Of a stretch of 59,095 nt of DNA, positions 45,894 to 53,948 are shown one piece after another. The stretch's first letter is position 1. Each line of letters starts with the position of its first letter. The stretch lies in NCBI GenBank assembly GCA_910578455.1, contig CAJTQA010000017.1:1-59095 (forward strand), in the 5' to 3' direction. Under the pieces are notes generated by a model. That model saw nothing but the letters and a program-made list of their open reading frames with translations. It searched no databases and was not told the origin of the DNA. The DNA comes from an uncultured Dorea sp. Lineage in GTDB: Bacteria; Bacillota; Clostridia; Lachnospirales; Lachnospiraceae. The position numbers and the translations under genes are program-made.

Positions 45894-46573
45894 TTTAAAA
45901 GCACCTCATACGTTCCGTTTTTGATGTCTCTGTAATCCTGTATGTAGTAATCCGCAAGCTCCCTCTTATCTCCCGCCTGCTTTTTCGAAAAATCATCCTC
46001 TATGGCACAGACCTTCATCCCCGCATTCTTCCCGGCAAGAATTCCCATGGGCACATCCTCAAAGGCAAGGCATCTTGAAGGCTTGGCATTCAGGTCAGAT
46101 GCCGCCAGCAGGTAAACATCCGGCGCCGGTTTCCCTTTCTGCACCTCACACGCGCTCCGCACCGTGTCAAAAAGCTCTGAGAGTCCGAGCGCTTTCAGCG
46201 TATCCTCCACCAGCTCTTTCGTATTGCTGGTGGCAATCCCCAGTTTCTTCCCCTGTGAGCGGAGAGCCTTTAAGAAATCCGTGATCCCTTCCTTCGGCGG
46301 CACTTCCGTCATATATTTCCTGTATGCCATCCGCGTCCACTCTTCCATGATCTCATCTCTTGTAAGGGGGAGGCTCGGAAAGATGTCTACAAAATACTGC
46401 GCCACCTCCGAATAGCTCATGCCCTCCATTCCCTCGTGGAAACTCTCCGGCTGGGTGAGATTGTATTTCCGGAAATATTCTCTGTCAATTGCCGTCCACA
46501 CCCACATGGAATCCACCAGGGTTCCGTCAAAGTCAAAGATACACGCGTCAATATCCTTCAGTAAGTTCATCAT
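45890..46573 (-). CDS. HAD-superfamily phosphatase, beta-phosphoglucomutase-like
   Basis: About 227 residues. Motif I CIFDFDGTLVDSMWVW at the start with a helical cap domain, motif II IATSNTKEL, motif III Lys in EVQKGKPAPDVYL and motif IV CLAFEDVPMGILAGKNAG. Likely a sugar-phosphate or nucleotide phosphatase. ATGA overlaps with both neighbours show translational coupling. Confidence 0.85.
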   Translation of the reverse strand: MMNLLKDIDACIFDFDGTLVDSMWVWTAIDREYFRKYNLTQPESFHEGMEGMSYSEVAQYFVDIFPSLPLTRDEIMEEWTRMAYRKYMTEVPPKEGITDFLKALRSQGKKLGIATSNTKELVEDTLKALGLSELFDTVRSACEVQKGKPAPDVYLLAASDLNAKPSRCLAFEDVPMGILAGKNAGMKVCAIEDDFSKKQAGDKRELADYYIQDYRDIKNGTYEVLLK

Positions 46574-47286
46574 AAGCTTTCCAACTCCTCCTCTGTAAGC
46601 TCCCGGTACTCCCCGGGGCGCAAAGACCGGTCCAGCGTCAGTGTTCCCATGCTCTCCCGGCGCAGGTAAAGCACCTCTTTTCCAACCGCCAGGAACATCC
46701 GTTTCACCTGATGGTATTTCCCTTCCTGGATGGTCAGGCAGATTTCCGATAAGCCTTTCTCTTCATCCGCGCATAAAATATCAAGCCTTCCGGGCTTTGT
46801 CCACTCCTGTTTCTCCTCCGTGCCGATATTCACGCCTTTTAAAAACAGCTCCCTGTCCTCCTGCGTCACAATCCCGCGGATCCTGGCATAATAACGCTTG
46901 TCAACGTGCCGCCCCGGCGACAGCAGACGGTGGGCGAGCCCGCCGTCATTGGTGATAAGCAAGAGCCCTTCCGTGTCCTTGTCAAGCCTTCCCACTGGAA
47001 ACAGGTCTTTCCTTTTTCTTCCCTCTATCAGCTCGATCACCGTCTTACACGCATCTTCCGTAGCAGACACTACGCCCGCCGGCTTATTGAGCATATAATA
47101 TTCATAGCGGCAGTAACTGATCTCCCTGCCGTCAAGCGTCACTCTCTGCGAGGTCTCGTCTACTTTATATTCCGGCTTTGACACGGCCGTTTCATCTACC
47201 CGGACTCTGCCCTGGCGGATGATCCGTTTCACTTCCTGCCTCGTTCCCCCGCCCATGTCGGCCAGGAACTTATCTAATCTCATCAT
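46570..47286 (-). CDS. RsuA-family pseudouridine synthase
   Basis: About 238 residues. N-terminal S4 domain (MRLDKFLADMG...RQEVKRIIRQGRVRV) then the catalytic domain with Asp in VGRLDKDTEGLLLITNDG near residue 100 and KYHQVKRMFLAVGKEVLYLRR near residue 195. Probably modifies 16S rRNA. The ATG at 47286 overlaps the stop of the RsmF-like gene as TGATG. Confidence 0.9.
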   Translation of the reverse strand: MMRLDKFLADMGGGTRQEVKRIIRQGRVRVDETAVSKPEYKVDETSQRVTLDGREISYCRYEYYMLNKPAGVVSATEDACKTVIELIEGRKRKDLFPVGRLDKDTEGLLLITNDGGLAHRLLSPGRHVDKRYYARIRGIVTQEDRELFLKGVNIGTEEKQEWTKPGRLDILCADEEKGLSEICLTIQEGKYHQVKRMFLAVGKEVLYLRRESMGTLTLDRSLRPGEYRELTEEELESL

Positions 47287-48683
47287 CAGCACAGTCTCCA
47301 TCCCGGAAGGTATTTATTCTTAATCATTCCTCCGGCAAGCTTTCCCCATCCCAGCGGATAGGAGTCCACGCACACCAGGTGCCATCCTGCCGCATCCTGC
47401 CCGGCAAGGTCGCAAACCTCCAGCGTCTCGCCTTTCAAGTACCGAAACACCCGCTCGTCCTGTGACGAGAAGTCAATGGTCTTCCTGCACTCGTCCTTTT
47501 TCAGGTACATGGCAAGAGCCTGGCTGGGCTCGAAACGCTTCTTTTTAAGCTCTCCCAGGAGAAGCCCGGTGCGTAAGAAACGCATCCCGCGCATATCCGG
47601 CAGGCCCTCCGGCATATAGTAAGCCTTCTCCCCCCGGATATCGATCCGGCTCTTCTCAAACAGAACATCCAGCTCTCCGAAGAATGCAGCCAGTTCCTCC
47701 GGCAGCCTGCCCTTTCCAGCAGCCGTTTCCCGGAAGGAAACTGCCCCCGCCGCGCCGGATCCGCCCTTATCTTCGCCTTTCTTCAGCAGCGCGACATAAT
47801 GCCCCTCGCCTTTCATCCTGTGGGGGAAGATGCGGACGGTGTCCTTAAGCCTTTCATCCCCGCTCTCCGAAACTTCCGGCATCCCTTCTGCAAATCCTTC
47901 ATATGCCTCCACCGGCAGCACAGTAAACTCCGGGAAATGTTCCAGGAGATGCTCGATCACCTGCTCATTCTCCCTGCCGTCAAAGGTGCAGGTGGAATAG
48001 AGAAGGAGCCCTCCTGGACGCAGCATCTCCGCCGCCTGGAGGACGAGCCCTTTCTGGATAGGGCTGAAAAATTCCGGCCCGTGCTCCTCCCACGCCTTCG
48101 CCATCTTTTTATCCTTCCGAAACATCCCCTCGCCCGAGCAGGGCGCATCTATCAGAATCTTGTCAAAATATTCCGAGAAATGTTTTTTTAGCCTTCCAGG
48201 CTCCTCGCTTAACACGATCACATTCCCGATGCCGAACACTTCAATATTTTTTAACAGCCCCTTCGCCCGGGAGCTGCTCAGGTCATTGGCGGCGAGAACC
48301 CCATCCCTGCCAAGCTTTGCGCCCAGCTCCGTAGCTTTCCCTCCAGGTGCGGCGCACAGATCGAGCACCCTCTCCCCCGGCAGGACCGGAAGGCGGCTGG
48401 CAGGCGTCATGGCGCTTGGCTCCTGCAGATAGTAAAGCCCCGCATGGTAGTACGGATGCTTTGACGGAAAGACCGTATCTCCGTCATAATAAAAGCCGTT
48501 CTCAACCCACGGGATAGGGCGGATCTCAAAGGGGCAGATCCGTTCAAACTCCGAGACCGATATCTTCCCGGTATTCACCCTCAGCCCGTAATAACGCGGT
48601 TCCTCATAACAGGCAATATAATCAGGAAATTCGTCTTTCAGAAGTTCCCTCATCTTCTCTTCAAATAATGGCGGCAGTTTCAT
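47286..48683 (-). CDS. RsmF-like rRNA (cytosine-C5) methyltransferase
   Basis: NOL1/NOP2/Sun family, about 465 residues. SAM-binding LDLCAAPGGKATELG near residue 110, catalytic Cys motifs DAPCSGEGMFRKD and LYSTCTF, and a C-terminal RNA-binding region of about 130 residues as in RsmF/YebU. ATG at 48683 is preceded by GGAGGATTGGC; the frame is open to 48758 but without a site. First gene of a chain running through to recU. Confidence 0.9.
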   Translation of the reverse strand: MKLPPLFEEKMRELLKDEFPDYIACYEEPRYYGLRVNTGKISVSEFERICPFEIRPIPWVENGFYYDGDTVFPSKHPYYHAGLYYLQEPSAMTPASRLPVLPGERVLDLCAAPGGKATELGAKLGRDGVLAANDLSSSRAKGLLKNIEVFGIGNVIVLSEEPGRLKKHFSEYFDKILIDAPCSGEGMFRKDKKMAKAWEEHGPEFFSPIQKGLVLQAAEMLRPGGLLLYSTCTFDGRENEQVIEHLLEHFPEFTVLPVEAYEGFAEGMPEVSESGDERLKDTVRIFPHRMKGEGHYVALLKKGEDKGGSGAAGAVSFRETAAGKGRLPEELAAFFGELDVLFEKSRIDIRGEKAYYMPEGLPDMRGMRFLRTGLLLGELKKKRFEPSQALAMYLKKDECRKTIDFSSQDERVFRYLKGETLEVCDLAGQDAAGWHLVCVDSYPLGWGKLAGGMIKNKYLPGWRLC

Positions 48684-48795
48684 GCCAATCCTCCGTCCGT
48701 CGTATATTATCGCATGTTTTAAACCCTTGAAATGTAAGTATATCATATTCCGAAACATATCTCCAGTATAACGGATAATTATTTTAAAACACGCT

Positions 48796-49518
48796 CTAGG
48801 AGTACGCGTATTTTAATTTATTGTTTTCCAGGAATTTAAGGAGATGATAAGGATTGACGCTGACCTCACTGCCATCCTCATAAAAATAGATTCCCACATG
48901 AAGGTGCACGTCGAATTTCCCCGTCGTTCCCTCCTCCCCGTACCCGGAATCTCCCATGTAGCCAAGCAGCTCTCCCGCCTTTACCTCCATCCCCTCCTCA
49001 ATATTCGCATATGAGTCCAGATGGGCGTAATAATAATAGGTTCCGGCCTCGGTGGTGATCCCGATCCGATAGCCCCCTTTTTCCAGCCATCCAAGGTTTG
49101 TGATCACCCCGTCCGTCATGCTGACCACCGGATACAGCCCCCTCTTGTTTTCAGACGCCATAATATCCGTGCCCTCATGCCCGCGCTTTCCTGCATAGTT
49201 CCTCTCGCACATCCACCCGTCGATATAGGAAGTCTCAAGGGAGGAGTCAAGCGTCGATACGGGAACCGGGAAATAAACCGCCTCATTTTCCACCTGCCTC
49301 AAATATTTCCTGCACTGCTTTGACATCTGCGTTTCTTCTGCACGCATCGGCTCCGAAAAAAACTCCGCCCGGAATTCCTCGTCGGAAACTTTTTTTCGGC
49401 TCTCGCGGTTCTCCTCCCCCAGCTCCCTCATGCGCCCTGTTCCTAGCACTGTAAAAAGCGCCAGAAGGAAGATGGCCGCCACCATTTTTTTATAATAATC
49501 CCAAGACCTGTAATGCAT
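48796..49518 (-). CDS. M23-family peptidase, membrane anchored
   Basis: About 240 residues with one N-terminal membrane helix at 12-28, so the catalytic part is outside. LytM-type zinc motifs are HEGTD near residue 113 (HxxxD) and VHLHVG near residue 206 (HxH), with an intervening His in YYYAHLDSY. Likely a cell-wall endopeptidase or a regulator of one. The start ATG is preceded by AGGGAAATC and by a short, very GC-rich hairpin at 49532-49546. Confidence 0.87.
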   Translation of the reverse strand: MHYRSWDYYKKMVAAIFLLALFTVLGTGRMRELGEENRESRKKVSDEEFRAEFFSEPMRAEETQMSKQCRKYLRQVENEAVYFPVPVSTLDSSLETSYIDGWMCERNYAGKRGHEGTDIMASENKRGLYPVVSMTDGVITNLGWLEKGGYRIGITTEAGTYYYYAHLDSYANIEEGMEVKAGELLGYMGDSGYGEEGTTGKFDVHLHVGIYFYEDGSEVSVNPYHLLKFLENNKLKYAYS

Positions 49519-49531
49519 GATTTCCCTGTAA

Positions 49532-49546
49532 TGCCGCCCTGCGGCA
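49532..49546. other. Tight GC-rich hairpin before M23 peptidase start
   Basis: TGCCGC-CCT-GCGGCA: perfect six-pair stem with a three-base loop, 13 bases before the start of the peptidase gene. On the plus strand it is followed by ATCTCTTTTTT and so resembles a terminator, but no plus-strand gene precedes it. Confidence 0.4.
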
Positions 49547-49567
49547 ATCTCTTTTTTGCACTATATG

Positions 49568-49608
49568 AAAAAGGACATGCCTCTTATTCACGGAGGCAAG
49601 TCCTTTTC
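49568..49608 (-). terminator. Terminator of pepD
   Basis: Minus-strand stem AAAAGGACTTGCCTC / GAGGCATGTCCTTTT with one mismatch and a nine-base loop, running into T residues. It lies about 25 bases after the pepD stop. Confidence 0.85.
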
Positions 49609-49630
49609 CACTTTCGAGTTCTCGATATGA

Positions 49631-51079
49631 TTATTTTAATGCGGACAATATATTTTTCAAATAATTCCATGTGCGCTCTGTTGACGCAATGTCAAGCCTC
49701 TCGTCAAAAGAATGCACATCTCTTATGTTAGGTCCTATAGATACGCAGTCAAGATCCGGTTTCTTCCCGATGAACATACCGCATTCCAGCCCTGCGTGAA
49801 TCGCGAATACGACAGGCGCCTTCCCGTACATGTCCGTATAGATGTCTTCCATCACTTTCCTAAGTTCTGAATCCGGGTCGTACTGCCATGCCGGATATTG
49901 GCTGATGATCTTTGTATTTGCCCCTAATGCTTTGGCCAATTCCTCAACCTGGATCCTCACCATCTGTTTCTGGCTCTCCACGGAGCTTCGAATCATGTGC
50001 CCTGTCCGGACAAGATCTTCTTCTGTCTGGACATAGCCGATATTCAGGGAAGTCTCCACAAGATTCTCAAGCTTGCGGCTGTAGCTCTGTACCCCGTTCG
50101 GCACGATCAGAAGGTATGAGAGCACCCTGTCCGTGCCTGCGCGGTCGCATGCGCTTTCGGTTACGCCTGCCTGGATATCCGCCGATACAGTATAATTAGG
50201 CTCGTCGCCCATCAGTTCATTATCCCAGACAGCTTTCATCTCAGCCGCTATCTCGGCCGCTTTCCCTCCGTCTCCTTCCGGAACAAGGATCTTAGCCGTA
50301 TTCTCCATTGAAATAACGTTGTCCTTTGCCCCGCCTTCTATAGAGACAAGATAGAATTGCGTTACTTCCGAGACGCGTTTCAGAAGCCTTCCCATCAGCT
50401 TATGGGCATTTCCGCGCTGTTTATGTATCTCCATTCCGGAGTGTCCTCCTAAAAGGTGCCTGATCTCAAATGTCACGAGATCCCCTTTCCTCTCTTCCCG
50501 TCCTACCGGGAATTCTGCAACAAACGCAATGCCTCCTGCACATCCCGTAGTCAGGATTCCTTCCACTTCCGCATCGATATTGATCAGTTTCTTTCCTTTT
50601 AAAACAGACAGATCAATATTGGTAGCCCCGCCCATGCCAGTCTCTTCATCAGCGGTAAAAATCGCCTCAATCGGCGGATGCGGGATATCGTCGCTGTCAA
50701 GCAGCGCCATGATCATAGCCACCGCAATGCCATTGTCCGCGCCAAGGCTTGTTCCCCTTGCCCCTATAAGTCCGTCCTCCACGAACAGATCCAGCGGATC
50801 CGTCTTAAAATCGTGGGCACAGCCCGGCACTTTCTCGCACACCATGTCCAGATGCCCCTGTAAGATCACAGGCTCGCTGTCTTCATACCCGGGAGTCGCG
50901 CCTTTGCGGATGATGATATTATCTACCTTGTCCTGAACCACTTCCAGATTCCGCTCCTCGGCAAATGCTTTGCAATAATCGCTGATTCGTTTGATGTCGA
51001 ATGTCTCGTGTGGGATTTTGCAGAGCTCCTCAAAAAAATGAAATACTTTTTGAGGCTCAAGATTTTCTAATACTGCCAT
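49631..51079 (-). CDS. pepD: Aminoacyl-histidine dipeptidase (M20 family)
   Basis: About 482 residues. Zinc ligands are in LQGHLDMVCEK near residue 68 and DEETGMGGA near residue 138, with GADNGIAVAM between; a dimerisation domain is inserted from about 200 to 320. PepD/PepV-like cytoplasmic enzyme for Xaa-His and other dipeptides. ATG at 51079 follows GGAGAGGAAACAAAC. Flanked by its own promoter and terminator, so monocistronic. Confidence 0.9.
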   Translation of the reverse strand: MAVLENLEPQKVFHFFEELCKIPHETFDIKRISDYCKAFAEERNLEVVQDKVDNIIIRKGATPGYEDSEPVILQGHLDMVCEKVPGCAHDFKTDPLDLFVEDGLIGARGTSLGADNGIAVAMIMALLDSDDIPHPPIEAIFTADEETGMGGATNIDLSVLKGKKLINIDAEVEGILTTGCAGGIAFVAEFPVGREERKGDLVTFEIRHLLGGHSGMEIHKQRGNAHKLMGRLLKRVSEVTQFYLVSIEGGAKDNVISMENTAKILVPEGDGGKAAEIAAEMKAVWDNELMGDEPNYTVSADIQAGVTESACDRAGTDRVLSYLLIVPNGVQSYSRKLENLVETSLNIGYVQTEEDLVRTGHMIRSSVESQKQMVRIQVEELAKALGANTKIISQYPAWQYDPDSELRKVMEDIYTDMYGKAPVVFAIHAGLECGMFIGKKPDLDCVSIGPNIRDVHSFDERLDIASTERTWNYLKNILSALK

Positions 51080-51115
51080 GTTTGTTTCCTCTCCTTTTTG
51101 ACTTTTGCTACAACC

Positions 51116-51143
51116 ATTATAGTACATAATTCATAAAAAACAA
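51116..51143 (-). promoter_or_regulatory. pepD promoter candidate
   Basis: Minus-strand TTGTTT (51143-51138), 16-base spacer, perfect TATAAT (51121-51116), about 37 bases before the pepD start in the divergent gap with ylbJ. Confidence 0.45.
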
Positions 51144-51192
51144 ACTATTTCCATAGAATATTTTAAGATTTTATCTAAAAGAGGCTTCTCTG

Positions 51193-52146
51193 ATGTCAAA
51201 ACAACGCTCCCTGCAGCAATATATGCTCCCTGCAGCAGTCATAATGCTGTTCACAGCCATGCTTTTCTTCCCCAGTCAAGTCCTTCGGGGGGCAAGCTTT
51301 GGCCTTCTTTTATGGTTCAATACCGTTCTGCCCACCCTTTTCCCATTCATCCTCATATGCAACCTGCTGATCAGCACATCAGCCATCGATATGCTCCTGC
51401 ATTTCATCAGCCCTCTGTTCTGCCGTTTCTTCAGAGTCTCGCCCTACGGCGCCTTCGCCGTCCTCGCCGGTTTCTTGTGCGGATACCCGATGGGCGCTAA
51501 AGTGACCGCCGACCTGTACCGCCAGGATATGATCGGGAAAGATGAAACCGCCTACCTCCTTGCCTTCTGCAATAACACAAGCCCCATGTTCATACTGAGT
51601 TTCCTTGTGATGCAGAATTTGAAAGATGACCGGCTGAAACTTCCCGTCCTGGGAATCCTCACCCTGTCCCCGGTAATTATCAGTTTCCTCCACCCGGCGG
51701 GAAAAGTCCGGGCACAGGCATCTCCTCCGGGAACCGTTCCGTTCCGCTCAAAAAAGATGCCATTCTCCGATGCCCTTGATTTTTCTGTCTCCAATGCCCT
51801 GGATTCCATAGCAAAAGTAGGGGCATACATTATGATGTTTGCCGTTTTCACGGAGCTTTTCCTTATGCTCCCCCTGGGCGGCTCCACCTTTTGCCTTCTC
51901 CTTGCGGCAAGCCTTGAAGTCACCAACGGCATCACCATGCTGTGCGGCTCGTCCTTAAGCCGGACATCCGTCTTCATCCTATGCCTGGCCGAGACTTCTT
52001 TCGGAGGGCTGTGCGCGGCAGCCCAGACTGCCTCCATGATACGAGGAACCGGCATCCCCGTCTCCTCGTATTTATTAAAAAAACTGGCCACCGCCCTGGT
52101 AGCCAGCCTGCTTGCCTGCCTCTATCTGAGCCTGGCCGGATTATAA
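51193..52146 (+). CDS. ylbJ: Sporulation integral membrane protein YlbJ
   Basis: About 317 residues with roughly eight hydrophobic segments. Two nucleoside-recognition (Gate)-type domains are visible: the first contains GFLCGYPMGAKVTADLYRQ near residues 93-111 and CNNTSPMFILSF near 126-137, the second starts about residue 195. This matches YlbJ/SpoVV of spore formers, which helps move dipicolinic acid in the mother cell. Its neighbours coaD and rsmD are the same as in Bacillus (ylbH-ylbI-ylbJ), but here ylbJ runs in the opposite direction and overlaps the coiled-coil gene end by six bases. RBS is weak (GAGG). Confidence 0.87.
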   Translation: MSKQRSLQQYMLPAAVIMLFTAMLFFPSQVLRGASFGLLLWFNTVLPTLFPFILICNLLISTSAIDMLLHFISPLFCRFFRVSPYGAFAVLAGFLCGYPMGAKVTADLYRQDMIGKDETAYLLAFCNNTSPMFILSFLVMQNLKDDRLKLPVLGILTLSPVIISFLHPAGKVRAQASPPGTVPFRSKKMPFSDALDFSVSNALDSIAKVGAYIMMFAVFTELFLMLPLGGSTFCLLLAASLEVTNGITMLCGSSLSRTSVFILCLAETSFGGLCAAAQTASMIRGTGIPVSSYLLKKLATALVASLLACLYLSLAGL

Positions 52147-52773
52147 GAGCGGACCCTCGTCAAAATCAAAGGAGGGCTCTTCCATCCCCATGTTTCCTCC
52201 GTCATACCCCGTATCGACGTTTCTCACCGGCTGCTCCGGAACCTCCAGCTCCGCACGGTTATTATGAACCATGTCATAACACTCCTGCAAAGAATTCACC
52301 AACCCGTCATACTTGGTCGTATAGCTGTCCAGCGTATGGCCGATGATGCTCTCCGCATTGGAAAGGAGGTCGTCCGTATACTGAATCGCCCCGATACGGA
52401 TATCATTGGCATCATTGGCCGCATTGTCAAGAATCTGCTGTGCCTGCTCGGTAGCGGCAGTGACAATCTCATTAGCCTGAGAATATGCCTGCTGCATGAT
52501 CTCATGCTCGCTCACCAGCTCGTTTGTATGGATCTGCGCCTCCTCGATCATGCCGTCCGCCTTTGCCTGGGCATCTGCCAGGATCGCGTCCTTGTTGGCG
52601 ATGATCTTCTGATACCTCTTGATCTCATCCGGGGTCTTCATACGCAGCTCCCGAAGGAGCTCGTCAATCTGGTCTTTATTCACAATAATCTTGGAAGTAG
52701 ACAGCGGCTGGAATTTACAGCTATCAATATACTCCTCGATCTCTTCAATAATCTGTTCAATACGGCTGCTCAT
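52141..52773 (-). CDS. Coiled-coil protein, function unknown
   Basis: About 210 residues, predicted almost all helical from residue 5 to 175, with heptad-like AQAKADGMIEEAQIH and QANEIVTAATEQAQQILDNA stretches; ends with an acidic tail (DFDEGPLL). Database entries of this type are sometimes called ATPase subunit B/E-like or DivIVA-like because of the coiled coil; no such function can be inferred here. The ATG overlaps the coaD stop as ATGA with AAGGAGAG upstream, so it is coupled to coaD. Confidence 0.75.
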   Translation of the reverse strand: MSSRIEQIIEEIEEYIDSCKFQPLSTSKIIVNKDQIDELLRELRMKTPDEIKRYQKIIANKDAILADAQAKADGMIEEAQIHTNELVSEHEIMQQAYSQANEIVTAATEQAQQILDNAANDANDIRIGAIQYTDDLLSNAESIIGHTLDSYTTKYDGLVNSLQECYDMVHNNRAELEVPEQPVRNVDTGYDGGNMGMEEPSFDFDEGPLL

Positions 52774-53267
52774 TGGTGTACACTCTCCTTTTTTATTAAT
52801 TTATCCTGTATCATACGCTTAACGTTCTCCGGCACAAACTGGGAAATGTCTCCCCCGAAATACGCCACTTCCTTTACGACCGTGGAACTCAGGTACGCAT
52901 ATTCAAGGCTCGTCGTAAGAAATACCGTCTCCACCTTCGGCGAAAGCTTGTGGTTCGTCTGCGCCATCTTAAGCTCATTTTCAAAATCTGTGATGGCCCT
53001 CAGACCCCTTATGACCATCCCTGCGTCCATCTTTTCCGCAAAATCTATCAAAAGCCCCTCAAAGGGAACTACCTTTACATTCGACAGGTTTCCCGTGGCT
53101 TCCTCTAACATTTTAACACGTTCTTCCGCGGAAAACAACGGGGTTTTTGCGTTATTGCTGAGCACCCCCACAATTAATTCATCCGCAAGAGCAGATGCAC
53201 GTATAATAATGTCCATATGCCCATAAGTAACCGGGTCAAAGCTGCCCGGATAGATTGCTCTTATCAT
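52770..53267 (-). CDS. coaD: Phosphopantetheine adenylyltransferase
   Basis: Fourth step of coenzyme A synthesis. About 165 residues. The nucleotidyltransferase motif YPGSFDPVTYGHMDII starts at residue 5 and the second motif LSSTVVKEVAYFGGD lies near residue 125. ATG at 53267 has AGGAGAG upstream; the frame is open to 53291. Adjacent to rsmD as in most Firmicutes. Confidence 0.95.
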   Translation of the reverse strand: MIRAIYPGSFDPVTYGHMDIIIRASALADELIVGVLSNNAKTPLFSAEERVKMLEEATGNLSNVKVVPFEGLLIDFAEKMDAGMVIRGLRAITDFENELKMAQTNHKLSPKVETVFLTTSLEYAYLSSTVVKEVAYFGGDISQFVPENVKRMIQDKLIKKESVHQ

Positions 53268-53302
53268 CGTCTCTCTCCTGTCCGCTCCCAAGGCCGCCGT
53301 CT

Positions 53303-53866
53303 TTACGCCGATGCGTCCGTACGCTTTAGGAATACATGCTTGTTCGTCTTATAACACTTGTTCTTTATAATAGAATAGCCAAGTTTTTCCGCATCGTCAA
53401 ATGCCGTATCAAGGGATGCCTCTATAATGATCACTCCGTCCTCCGCAAGAAGAGACGAATCCGCCAGAAAGGCAAGCGCCTTTTTCTCCAGCTCCTTCCC
53501 GTATGGAGGATCCATATAGATATAGTCAAAGCTCTCGCGCCCCGAAAGGCGCGCCAGGGCATCCAGCGCATCCGCCTGCATCGTCTCCGCCTGTGCCGAA
53601 AGCTTTGTATGGGCAAGGTTCTCCCGCACACAGGCACACGCCTTAGGGTTCTTCTCCACAAATACCGCCCTTTTCGCCCCGCGGCTGAGCGCCTCGATCC
53701 CGATACCGCCGCTGCCTGCAAACAGATCTAAAAATGAGCAGCCAAAAAGACCGTCCGCGATCATATTAAAAAGAGTCTCTTTGATGCGGTCGGTGGTAGG
53801 CCTTGTCTCTAGCCCTTCCAAAGTCTTCAGTCTCAGCCTTCTGGCAGTGCCGGCAATCACGCGCAT
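53303..53866 (-). CDS. rsmD: 16S rRNA (guanine-966 N2) methyltransferase
   Basis: About 187 residues. Start MRVIAGTARRLRLKTLEG and TRPTTDRIKETLFNM are hallmarks; SAM-binding FLDLFAGSGGIGIEALSRGA near residue 44 and catalytic DPPYGKE near residue 117. ATG at 53866 has GGGGAAGG upstream. A consensus promoter lies 50-80 bases upstream. Confidence 0.94.
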   Translation of the reverse strand: MRVIAGTARRLRLKTLEGLETRPTTDRIKETLFNMIADGLFGCSFLDLFAGSGGIGIEALSRGAKRAVFVEKNPKACACVRENLAHTKLSAQAETMQADALDALARLSGRESFDYIYMDPPYGKELEKKALAFLADSSLLAEDGVIIIEASLDTAFDDAEKLGYSIIKNKCYKTNKHVFLKRTDASA

Positions 53867-53889
53867 GATAAACCTTCCCCTCATTTTCA

Positions 53890-53932
53890 TCTCTGTATTT
53901 ATAATATTTCCCGTACATTATAAATACAGAGA
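53890..53932. repeat. Perfect 16-bp inverted repeat over rsmD promoter
   Basis: Arms 53890-53905 and 53917-53932 are exact reverse complements (TCTCTGTATTTATAAT) around an 11-base centre. The inner ends are TTATAAT/ATTATAA. A further seven bases match outside the arms (CATTTTC/GAAAATG) with small offsets. The right arm contains the rsmD -10, so a DNA-level operator is more likely than an RNA hairpin. Confidence 0.75.
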
Positions 53933-53945
53933 GAGAAAATGTCAA
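53917..53945 (-). promoter_or_regulatory. Consensus promoter of rsmD-coaD operon
   Basis: Minus-strand TTGACA (53945-53940), 17-base spacer, TATAAT (53922-53917): a perfect consensus promoter, beginning just after the MFS gene ends. Confidence 0.75.
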
Positions 53946-53948
53946 ATG

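Noticed and set aside
48684..48795. Promoter for the RsmF-like gene (TTTCAA-17-TAATAT)
   Set aside because: Only three and four of six bases match; too weak to list.
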